This document shows positions 6,768 to 13,065 of a stretch of 14,666 nt of DNA, piece after piece. Under the pieces are notes generated by a model. The model was not told the DNA's origin. It saw only the letters and a list, made by a program, of their open reading frames with translations, and did not search any database. The DNA comes from JBBRSC01 sp038245795. GTDB taxonomy: Bacteria > Actinomycetota > Acidimicrobiia > Acidimicrobiales > Microtrichaceae. Within the stretch, counting starts at the first letter, position 1. Each line of letters begins with the position of its first letter. The stretch spans positions 1 through 14,666 of the forward strand of contig JBBRSC010000056.1 in NCBI GenBank assembly GCA_038245795.1. The letters run 5' to 3'. Position numbers and translations under genes: made by a program.

Positions 6768-7432
6768 GAGAACCGGTCGCTCCAGTGCGGTTGCCCGGCG
6801 ACCGTGACGGGCCAGCCATCACCGGGGCGTCCTCCACCATGCTGCTCTTGGCGGTGATGGCCTATGTGGCAGCGTCGTTGATGTCCAACGTCATGTCGGT
6901 GCGGATCGTCCGGATCGTTGGCTTCTCCATCGATGCCGGAACGCTGATGTACCCGCTCACGTTCACACTCCGGGACGTGATCCACAAGGTCGGTGGTCGC
7001 CACGCCGCGAGAGTGACCATCCTCGGAACCGGCGCGCTCAACTTGCTGATGGCCGCCATGCTGGTGGTGGCCGCGAGACTCCCCCCGGATCTCGACGTCG
7101 GAGCACAATCAGAATTCGGACAGGTTCTCGCGTCCACCTGGCGCATCGTCGTGGCATCGATCATCGCCCAGCTCATCGCCGAGTTCATCGATACCGAGAT
7201 CTATTCGGCTGTGGTCTCACGGTTCGGTCATCGACGACAATGGGCCCGCGTCTTCGCATCGAACGCCGTGTCGATTCCCGTCGATTCGGTGGTCTTCGTG
7301 CTCATTGCGTTCGGGGGCGACGTTTCGTCCGCCACGGCGTGGGCGATCATCGGGGCGAATATCCTGCTGAAGGGTGCGACGACCCTGGTCAGTTGGCCGC
7401 TGATCTACACGGTCCGGGAGCCGGTCGGCTGA
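6728..7432 (+). CDS. VUT family (YhhQ-like) transporter, probably of queuosine precursors
   Basis: An inner-membrane protein of the PF02592 family, whose E. coli member YhhQ imports preQ0/preQ1 for queuosine synthesis. About six hydrophobic segments are visible (38-58, 66-82, 96-117, 139-160, 180-196, 204-228 from the GTG at 6728). Family landmarks are MYPLTFTLRDVIHKVGGRHA (74-93), corresponding to the P-L-T....D...E.YG.R.A region of YhhQ, and a later IIAQLIAEFIDTEIYS (145-160) and NAVSIPVDSVVF (179-190). The start is uncertain: GTG 6728, 6746 and 6785 and ATG 6839 are all in frame and none has a good ribosome site; the first hydrophobic segment begins right at 6839. The gene stands alone, with no queuosine biosynthesis gene in the window. 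Its 3' end overlaps the convergent DCC gene by 28 bp. Substrate is inferred from family only. Confidence 0.85.
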   Translation: MGHTLEVNGPAKTREPVAPVRLPGDRDGPAITGASSTMLLLAVMAYVAASLMSNVMSVRIVRIVGFSIDAGTLMYPLTFTLRDVIHKVGGRHAARVTILGTGALNLLMAAMLVVAARLPPDLDVGAQSEFGQVLASTWRIVVASIIAQLIAEFIDTEIYSAVVSRFGHRRQWARVFASNAVSIPVDSVVFVLIAFGGDVSSATAWAIIGANILLKGATTLVSWPLIYTVREPVG

Positions 7433-7815
7433 GTGGAGTCGGGAGCTGCAACCGGGCCGAGATCCGGCCGGCAGGCGTTTGTCGCCCCCGGCATCTGGTG
7501 ACGGTGCCGCGCTACCCACGCGTAGGCCGGCGCAGCGCTCCAGGAGACCGGCGGTATGAGGAGCAGCCCCCCGATGGGTGACCACCAGGGTCGCATGGCC
7601 TGGATGCACCGACCGACCGCTCGGTGACCGCCCTCGGGACGACCGTCGGTACCGATCCACCAGACCTTTGCGGTGACATCGCTCTCGGTCAGCCCGATGA
7701 TCGACAGGTCCGGAAACGACTGCCAGGGCACAACGGGTGTTCCAAGCGGCAGGAGGGCCTCGGCCCGCTTCGCCGACGTGGTGCAGAACACACAGTCGCC
7801 GTCGAAGATCAACAC
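7405..7815 (-). CDS. Thiol-disulfide oxidoreductase-like DCC family protein (DUF393)
   Basis: A 136-residue protein that opens MLIFDGDCVFCTTSAKRAE, the hallmark D-x-x-C-x-x-C of the DCC family with Asp5, Cys8 and Cys11 in a thioredoxin-like setting. The family is thought to act in thiol redox chemistry, but few members have been studied. A moderately hydrophobic stretch (about 80-100, SPIGGLLLIPPVSW) is usual for it. The start is the GTG at 7815 followed by TTG; no strong ribosome site is seen. It begins 13 nt after the bL37 stop, so the two are probably co-transcribed. It ends 28 bp inside the convergent transporter gene. The family call is firm; role and substrate are unknown. Confidence 0.88.
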   Translation of the reverse strand: MLIFDGDCVFCTTSAKRAEALLPLGTPVVPWQSFPDLSIIGLTESDVTAKVWWIGTDGRPEGGHRAVGRCIQAMRPWWSPIGGLLLIPPVSWSAAPAYAWVARHRHQMPGATNACRPDLGPVAAPDSTQPTGSRTV

Positions 7816-7828
7816 GATTGATCCAGCG

Positions 7829-7918
7829 TCAGCTGTTGCGTCCAGCGTTGGGCTTGCGCCCGTGGTTGGCCTTCTTGCGGCGAGCGTTCGCCCGTTTCTT
7901 CTGCGTTCGCTTCGACAT
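7829..7918 (-). CDS. Large-subunit ribosomal protein bL37 (29 aa)
   Basis: A 29-residue, strongly basic peptide starting MSKRTQKKRANARRKK and holding KKANHGRKPNA at its C-terminal half. This closely matches mycobacterial bL37, whose 24 residues end in SKANHGKRPNA; bL37 was found by cryo-EM as an actinobacterial 50S subunit protein bound to 23S rRNA. Here five further residues (GRNS after NA) follow. The ATG at 7918 is preceded by AGGAGA at 3-nt spacing and by a TACTCT -10-like element. The gene is easily missed because of its length. It stands 20 bp from the divergent BrkB gene and 13 bp before the DCC gene. Confidence comes from the specific motif, the basic composition and a proper ribosome site. 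The name rpmL-like is not established, so no symbol is given. Confidence 0.85.
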   Translation of the reverse strand: MSKRTQKKRANARRKKANHGRKPNAGRNS

Positions 7919-7938
7919 AAGTCTCCTAGAGTACCGGC
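7919..7938. promoter_or_regulatory. Compact divergent promoter region between bL37 and BrkB genes
   Basis: Only 20 bp separate the two start codons. On the plus strand TAGAGT (7927-7932) lies exactly 6 nt before the BrkB GTG at 7939. On the minus strand TACTCT (plus 7928-7933) lies 9 nt before the bL37 ATG, with AGGAGA inside that interval. The two -10 elements overlap by five bases, so the promoters should exclude each other. Neither strand shows a clear -35, and any -35 would fall inside the opposite gene. Confidence 0.5.
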
Positions 7939-8952
7939 GTGTCCGACCTCGCAGGAAATCCGGGTCAGGAACTTCCGATCAGGCCCGACAATCTGATCAA
8001 TCGAACCGTCGACTGGATCGACGAGTTTCAGCGACGGATCGGGCCAATCGCCTTTGGGTTCGCGGTGATCAAGAAATTCGGTGATGACCGGGGCGGGCAG
8101 TTCGCGGCGCTGCTGTCGTACTACACGTTCTTCTCGTTGTTTCCGCTGCTGCTCGTGCTGGTGACGATCTTGGGAATCGTGTTGGAGGGCAATACGAGTC
8201 TCCAGGAACGACTCGTGAACTCCGCGGTGTCACGCTTCCCCGTCATCGGCGATCAGATCGCCGGTGCTGTCACCGCTCGCACCGGAGGCGCCGCCACGAT
8301 CGCAATCGGGTTGTTGGTGGCCCTTTATGCAGGAATCGGGGCGACCGGAATCGCCCAGGAGGCCTTGAACACGGTGTTCATCGTGCCGGTGTTACAACGA
8401 CAGAACTTCTGGATCCGTAAGGCGCGCGGCCTCGTCACCCTCCTGGTCTTCGGGACATCGATCCTGGCAACCACCGCGTTGGGCTCGATCGCAGCGTGGA
8501 TCGGATTCGGTGGACTGTTCGGTCGACTGTTGCTGGTGCTCGGGACGTTCATGTTGAATGCGGCGCTCATTACGATGTTGTTCGAGGTCCTCGTTCACGA
8601 GAAGTTGGGCTGGCGGGTGACTCGGTGGGGCGCCCTGTTCGGGGGAATCTCGTGGACGATGTTGCAACTGATCGGGTCGGTCTATGTCTCGCGCATCGTG
8701 GCAAACGCCAGCCGCACCTATGGGTTGTTCGCAGTGGTCATCGGGCTGCTGTCGTGGATCTACTTGCAGGCGCAGTTCTTTCTGCTCGCAGCCGAAGTGT
8801 CGAGCGTGGCGGATCGACGCTTGTTCCCCCGTGCGGTCGTGCGTGAACATCCGACGAGGGCCGACATTGACGTCGCGGACCTGATCGAAGTGCGGGAGCA
8901 GCGGGTCAGAGAATCTGAGCGGGCATGGAGGAGCAGGGTGACCACGCCATAG
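7939..8952 (+). CDS. YihY/BrkB family inner-membrane protein
   Basis: A 337-residue integral membrane protein of the PF03631 family (formerly linked to RNase BN; molecular role unknown). Six hydrophobic segments are visible: about 54-82 (with LLSYYTFFSLFPLLLVL, the family signature), 117-140, 163-188, 195-219, 230-254 and 262-288. The last contains the typical GLLSWIYLQAQFFLLAAE. The N-terminal tail (1-50) and the basic C-terminal tail (about 291-337, rich in Arg and Glu) should be cytoplasmic. The GTG at 7939 has no Shine-Dalgarno but lies 6 nt after TAGAGT, consistent with a leaderless message. The gene is divergent from bL37 and ends 3 bp before the convergent PHP gene. Family assignment is strong. 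Confidence 0.93.
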   Translation: MSDLAGNPGQELPIRPDNLINRTVDWIDEFQRRIGPIAFGFAVIKKFGDDRGGQFAALLSYYTFFSLFPLLLVLVTILGIVLEGNTSLQERLVNSAVSRFPVIGDQIAGAVTARTGGAATIAIGLLVALYAGIGATGIAQEALNTVFIVPVLQRQNFWIRKARGLVTLLVFGTSILATTALGSIAAWIGFGGLFGRLLLVLGTFMLNAALITMLFEVLVHEKLGWRVTRWGALFGGISWTMLQLIGSVYVSRIVANASRTYGLFAVVIGLLSWIYLQAQFFLLAAEVSSVADRRLFPRAVVREHPTRADIDVADLIEVREQRVRESERAWRSRVTTP

Positions 8953-8955
8953 TGC

Positions 8956-10008
8956 TCAGCTCCCGACCAGTCGTGATGTGGTCCATGACCTGAGTTCGTC
9001 CGCCGTCCATGTATTGATGACGCGGTCGGTCTCGACGCCGAGACCCGCCACCTTGTCGCATCCGGATGGTTGCCATTCGAGTTGACCGGGCGCATGGGCG
9101 TCGGTGTAGATCGAGAGCAGACAGCCCCAGTCGACCGCCTGTTCAAGGAGCTCGACGGGAGGGTCCTGGCGTTCGGGCCGACAGTTCACCTCGATCGCCG
9201 TGCCGAACTGTGTACAGGCAGCGAACACGAGATCAGGATCGAATCGCGATGGGGCACGGCCCGTTCCCATGATCTTCCGCCCGGTGCAGTGGCCGAGAAT
9301 ATCGACGTGCGGGCTGGCCGCGGCGAGCACCAGCCGCCTCGTCATCTCGACTTCGGGCATCGACAGCTTCGAATGCACCGACGCCACCACGATGTCGAGG
9401 CGGGCGAGGATCTCCTCGGGAAGATCGAGTGAACCGTCAATCAGGATGTCCACCTCGGCACCGGTCAGGATCCGGAAGGGAGCGAGCTCGTTGTTGAGCA
9501 CGGCGATGTCATCGAGCTGGTTCGACAGACGCTCCGGCGACAACCCGTGGGCGATGGTGAGCCGAGGGCTGTGGTCGGTGATGGCGATGTAGTCGTGACC
9601 GAGCGATATCGCGGCCGTCGCCATGTCGAGGATTGTCGCACCACCATCAGACCAGGTCGTGTGGCAGTGGAGGTCGCCCCGCAATGCCTCCCGAAGCGAC
9701 GTTCCGACCGTCGCCACCTGGCGGGTCGAGCGATCGAGGTCCTCGAGATAGTCGTTCGGCTCACCGAGGACAGCGGCGGTGATGACCTTGGCGGTGGATG
9801 GTCCGATCGACGGAAGGTCGGTCAGTGAGTGATTGTTGACTCGATCGAGGATCTCATCGGCGGTGAGGGCGGACACCGTGTCGATCGCAGTCCGAAATGC
9901 GCGGATCTTCTGGCTCGGGGCGAGGCCACGATCGAGCAGGTAGACCGCCTGACCGAGTGCCGCGAGGGCAAGATCTCTGGCGTCGGAGCGCTTGCTGCCG
10001 GTCGTCAT
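8956..10008 (-). CDS. PHP-domain metal-dependent phosphoesterase with N-terminal HhH region (PolX C-terminal type)
   Basis: A 350-residue protein that looks like the PHP (C-terminal) part of PolX without the polymerase. Residues about 48-82 contain a helix-hairpin-helix-like stretch (LTDLPSIGPSTAKVITAAVL) that could bind DNA. The PHP domain follows with its metal ligands: RGDLHCHTTWSDG (His114, His116, Asp121), AITDHS (Asp145, His146), TGAEVDI (Glu185), VASVHS (His212), ILGHCTGR (His240) and IYTDAHA (Asp303, His305). All ligand positions appear present, so an active phosphoesterase or exonuclease is likely. The ATG at 10008 lies 6 nt after TACGGT. The open frame extends far upstream, but that part is only the antisense-frame shadow of the MFS gene. 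It starts 32 bp after the MFS stop. The physiological substrate is unknown; DNA repair ends or histidinol-phosphate-like small molecules are both within the superfamily. Confidence 0.92.
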   Translation of the reverse strand: MTTGSKRSDARDLALAALGQAVYLLDRGLAPSQKIRAFRTAIDTVSALTADEILDRVNNHSLTDLPSIGPSTAKVITAAVLGEPNDYLEDLDRSTRQVATVGTSLREALRGDLHCHTTWSDGGATILDMATAAISLGHDYIAITDHSPRLTIAHGLSPERLSNQLDDIAVLNNELAPFRILTGAEVDILIDGSLDLPEEILARLDIVVASVHSKLSMPEVEMTRRLVLAAASPHVDILGHCTGRKIMGTGRAPSRFDPDLVFAACTQFGTAIEVNCRPERQDPPVELLEQAVDWGCLLSIYTDAHAPGQLEWQPSGCDKVAGLGVETDRVINTWTADELRSWTTSRLVGS

Positions 10009-10044
10009 GGCGACACCGTACCCGTCTCGACGATCTGACGTCAG
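10009..10044 (-). promoter_or_regulatory. Probable leaderless promoter of the PHP gene
   Basis: On the minus strand CTGACG (plus 10039-10044; four of six to TTGACA, overlapping the MFS stop codon), 18 bp, TACGGT (plus 10015-10020), 6 nt, then the ATG at 10008. No ribosome site is present between the -10 and the ATG, as expected for a leaderless start. Confidence 0.5.
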
Positions 10045-11420
10045 AGTGCTGTGAACCGCACTGACGATCGAAGCCGCCATGCCGGGAAGAGCGCCAGGAG
10101 CGCCACCGCGATTGAGGTGGTCCAGATGATCCCGATGGTTGAGGTCGTCGACCAGCCCATGCGGTCCCCGGCCGCCACAACGGCACCCCCCATCCCAACG
10201 CCGAGCGAAACTCCGAGCACATCGCAGAGCTGGACCGCCGAGGTCGCGATGCCGTACGAATCGTCGTCGGCATCGACCAGCACTACCTGGCTGAGCGGGC
10301 TGTAACTGAAACCGATGCCGAATCCAGCCACGGCCGCACCGATGAACGCCATCCATACCGGCATCGATTCCCACAGGATTGTCGAGGTGATGCCAACACC
10401 GCATGCCACGCACACGAGACCGATCATGACGAGCCGGCGATACCCCCAGGGTGCAACGAGGCGTGTCTGGATCCACGCGGCGCCAGTCCACGTGAACGAG
10501 CTGACCATGAGCACCGTTCCGGCGTAGAAGGTGGAACGTCCGCGACCGTTGACGAGGGCGAGCGACAGGTAGAAGTCGGCGCTGAAGAAGGCGAACGTGA
10601 GCAGACCCTTCACAGCACACGCGGCTGGCATCCCCGGCGCTGCGCTCAACGTGCCTTTCGGTGTGAGACGTCGGAACGCCGGAACGCCGACGGCTAACCC
10701 GGCGATCACCGCTGCAGCTCCCCATGCGGGCGACCGTGCGCCCAGACCAGCGAGCACCAGGCCAGCCCCGACGGCGAGTACGAATGCGAGTGCCGTGGTT
10801 GGTTCGCTGTCGGTCTGACCGACGGCCGGCGGGTCGCCGAGCGAGCGAACCGGTCCGAACACGGCGAGCGACGCCAGAACCGTGAACGGCAGCAACCCGG
10901 CGAATACCCAGCGCCAGCCCGCGTGTTCGGCGACAATCGATGCGAGCGCTGGCCCGCCCAACGACGGAACGATCCAGGCCGTCGACAGCAGCGCGAACAT
11001 CTTCGGGCGTTGGAGTTCTCGGTAACCGCGCCCGATGCACACATAGGCCGTCGACGGTGCAATTCCCGCGCCGAGGCCCTGGAGAACTCGCGCTGCGACC
11101 AGTACCGTCATGGTCGGCGCTGCTGTTGCTGCGACCAGCCCGGCAACAAAGCAGGCGATCCCGACGTGCATCGGTACGACCGGGTTGACCCGGTCGCTCC
11201 ATCGTCCCCCGATGACGACCCCGACCAACTGCGCCAGGGTGAACCCGGCGCCGACCCACCCGTACAGCCGGAGGTCACCGAGGTCGCGCTCGACGACCGG
11301 CAGAATGGTGGCCACCGACAGGTTCTCCGTGGCGAGGATCGTGACCATGGCAACGAGCCCGATCGCCAGTCGGCGTTGCTGAGGAGTGAACGCCTCCGGC
11401 GCCAGGTCTGTGCCCGCCAT
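10041..11420 (-). CDS. MFS transporter, DHA2-like (drug/proton antiporter type)
   Basis: A 459-residue inner-membrane protein with about 14 hydrophobic segments, as in EmrB/QacA-type exporters. TM1 carries TILATENLSVATILPVVERD (27-46). Motif A follows TM2 as GGRWSDRVNP (71-80), diverging from the consensus DRxGR after the Arg. The TM4 region reads LVAARVLQGLGAGIAPSTAY (107-126), and GWRWVFAGLLPF (168-179) is the stretch after TM5 usual for DHA2 exporters. A central hydrophilic segment near 190-205 separates the halves. The start is placed at ATG 11420 (GTG 11426 is also in frame); CAGACT, one base off TANNNT, stands 6 nt before the ATG, and no Shine-Dalgarno is near. It may share a transcript with the PHP gene 32 bp downstream, though that gene has its own promoter. 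It is divergent from the aldehyde dehydrogenase (93 bp between starts). Substrate unknown. Confidence 0.92.
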   Translation of the reverse strand: MAGTDLAPEAFTPQQRRLAIGLVAMVTILATENLSVATILPVVERDLGDLRLYGWVGAGFTLAQLVGVVIGGRWSDRVNPVVPMHVGIACFVAGLVAATAAPTMTVLVAARVLQGLGAGIAPSTAYVCIGRGYRELQRPKMFALLSTAWIVPSLGGPALASIVAEHAGWRWVFAGLLPFTVLASLAVFGPVRSLGDPPAVGQTDSEPTTALAFVLAVGAGLVLAGLGARSPAWGAAAVIAGLAVGVPAFRRLTPKGTLSAAPGMPAACAVKGLLTFAFFSADFYLSLALVNGRGRSTFYAGTVLMVSSFTWTGAAWIQTRLVAPWGYRRLVMIGLVCVACGVGITSTILWESMPVWMAFIGAAVAGFGIGFSYSPLSQVVLVDADDDSYGIATSAVQLCDVLGVSLGVGMGGAVVAAGDRMGWSTTSTIGIIWTTSIAVALLALFPAWRLRSSVRFTAL

Positions 11421-11474
11421 GCGCACAGTCTGGCGCGGTCCGTTCTGTTGCTCCTGCGTCGAGGTGTGCCGTCG

Positions 11475-11513
11475 TTGCGGTTGGTGACGAGACGTCTCCT
11501 ACAGTCGCGCGTC
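11475..11513 (+). promoter_or_regulatory. Promoter region of the aldehyde dehydrogenase gene with a 10-bp palindrome
   Basis: TACAGT (11500-11505) lies 8 nt before the ATG at 11514, giving a leader of about 2 nt. A possible -35 is TTGCGG (11475-11480) at a long 19-bp spacing. Between them is the perfect palindrome GAGACGTCTC (11489-11498), placed where a repressor or activator dimer would act. No ribosome site is seen. Confidence 0.4.
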
Positions 11514-13028
11514 ATGTCGTTGCTTCCCGAGCACCCTCTCGTCGAGCTGTCCTCGTTCTCGGACGGTGGACCCGTCGGTGGTGGCGGTTGGATCGAACGG
11601 GTCAATCCGGCCAATGTCGCTGAACTCGTTGGTCGCGTCGAGCAGGTGGACGTCGAGGGTGCGACCGTCGCCGTCGAGGCCGCCCATGCTGCGTTTCAGG
11701 AGTGGCGATTGGTGCCGCTCCCGGAGCGGTGCGAGCTGCTGTTGGCAGCCGCCGATTCGGTTGCGGCAAGTGCGGATGAGTTGGGTCCACTGCTGGCGCG
11801 CGAATTGGGAAAGGTTGTGGGGGACTGCCGGGGGGAGATGGGATTTGCTGCCGCCTGCCTCCGCTGGTGCGTCGAACACGCCGAGCAGGCCCACACCGAT
11901 GATGTGATCGTTGACGATGCTGGACGGATGGTCGTGACGCGGATTCCTTACGGTGTCGTGACGGCAATCGTCCCTTGGAACGCGCCGCTCATTCTGTCCA
12001 TTCTCAAAGTGGCGCCCGCCCTCGTCTGCGGGAACACGATCATTGTGAAGCCGTCGCCCATCGCACCGCTGGCGGTCACTGCGGCGCTGCAACTCGTCGC
12101 TGACCACCTTCCGCCAGGGGTGCTTTCCGTCGTGCACGGCGGACCGGATGTCGGTGAAGCGCTCGTGGCGCACGAGCTTGTCCGCAAGGTCGCCTTCACC
12201 GGCGGCGGCGTCACCGCTGTGGCAGTCAGCCGCGCCGCAGCTGCGACCATCACGCCCCTAGTTCTGGAATTGGGAGGCAACGACCCTGCGGTGCTGCTCG
12301 AGGATCTGGAGTTCAGTGACGCCATGATGCAGCGGCTCATTTTTGGAACGTTTCTCACCTCCGGCCAGGTCTGCATGGCGGCGAAACGGATCTATGTGGC
12401 CCGCCGCCGTCTGGAGGAGTTCATCGACCGATATGTCAGTGTCGCCGCCGACCTGTTGATCATGGGCGATCCACTCGATCCCCAGGTCACGATCGGCCCG
12501 ATGGCGTCATCGCACCAGCGATTGATCGTCGAGGAGCTCGTGACAGACGCGGTCGCGCGGGGCGCAGTCGTCCATCCCTTGGGCAAGGTCGCACCCGGGG
12601 TCGACATCACCGTCGGCTGGTACCTCCGACCAACCCTCGTGTCAGCCGTTGAGCACTCGTCGCCCATCGTTCAACGCGAGCAATTCGGCCCCACTGTTCC
12701 CGTTGTCGCCTACGACTCGCTGGACGAGGCGATGCTGATGGCCAACGATTCCGAACTTGGTCTGGGATCGTCGGTGTGGTGTGACGATGAGGACCGCGCC
12801 TTCGAGGTGGCCCGGGCAATTGACGCCGGCATGACGTTCATCAACTGTCACAACCGGGCCGGGATGAGCTTGAGGGCGCCGTTCGGAGGGGTGAAGCAGT
12901 CGGGATTCGGACGAGAGTTCGGACTGGCGGGTCTGTCCGAATACCTCCAGAGTCACACGCTGCACGCCCCGGCGATGGCCCGCCCGGGAGCCGCTGCATC
13001 GGCCGCCAATGCCTATCCCGGTCAGTGA
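11514..13028 (+). CDS. NAD(P)+-dependent aldehyde dehydrogenase
   Basis: A 504-residue soluble enzyme of the ALDH superfamily that oxidises an aldehyde to the acid. Key residues are present: Asn156 in PWNAPL, Lys179 in IVKPSP (cofactor), Glu252 in LELGGNDPAV (general base) and Cys287 in SGQVCMAAKR (nucleophile). The C-terminal part has EQFGPTVPV and PFGGVKQSGFGREFG. The cofactor-loop motif usually FTGS is FTGGG (228-232), so a Gly replaces the Ser that caps the glycine-rich turn. NAD/NADP preference is open. ATG 11514 is chosen because homology begins soon after it and a -10 element lies just upstream; the frame stays open far upstream only as antisense of the MFS gene. The aldehyde is unknown; the sequence is nearest to general vanillin/benzaldehyde/succinate-semialdehyde-type enzymes by eye, which is not a firm assignment. 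YchF follows after 37 bp. Confidence 0.94.
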   Translation: MSLLPEHPLVELSSFSDGGPVGGGGWIERVNPANVAELVGRVEQVDVEGATVAVEAAHAAFQEWRLVPLPERCELLLAAADSVAASADELGPLLARELGKVVGDCRGEMGFAAACLRWCVEHAEQAHTDDVIVDDAGRMVVTRIPYGVVTAIVPWNAPLILSILKVAPALVCGNTIIVKPSPIAPLAVTAALQLVADHLPPGVLSVVHGGPDVGEALVAHELVRKVAFTGGGVTAVAVSRAAAATITPLVLELGGNDPAVLLEDLEFSDAMMQRLIFGTFLTSGQVCMAAKRIYVARRRLEEFIDRYVSVAADLLIMGDPLDPQVTIGPMASSHQRLIVEELVTDAVARGAVVHPLGKVAPGVDITVGWYLRPTLVSAVEHSSPIVQREQFGPTVPVVAYDSLDEAMLMANDSELGLGSSVWCDDEDRAFEVARAIDAGMTFINCHNRAGMSLRAPFGGVKQSGFGREFGLAGLSEYLQSHTLHAPAMARPGAAASAANAYPGQ

Positions 13029-13050
13029 GAGTCGCTGCCACTGGGGCCGC

Positions 13051-13065
13051 TAGCGTGCGCGGCGC
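13051..13065 (+). promoter_or_regulatory. Possible -10 element (TAGCGT) of ychF
   Basis: TAGCGT (13051-13056) lies 9 nt before the ATG at 13066, giving an expected leader of about 3 nt. No good -35 is seen and no ribosome site occurs in the 37-bp gap after the aldehyde dehydrogenase, so a near-leaderless start is plausible. Confidence 0.35.

Noticed and set aside
10009..11259. Long minus-strand open frame extending the PHP protein N-terminally to 767 residues
   Set aside because: The extension is Arg/Ser-rich, matches nothing and lies in another frame of the MFS gene, which has clear membrane segments and motifs. The PHP protein begins at 10008.
10923..11513. Upstream extension of the aldehyde dehydrogenase frame to 701 residues
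   Set aside because: It is antisense to the MFS gene and of low complexity; ALDH homology begins after the ATG at 11514, which follows a -10 element.
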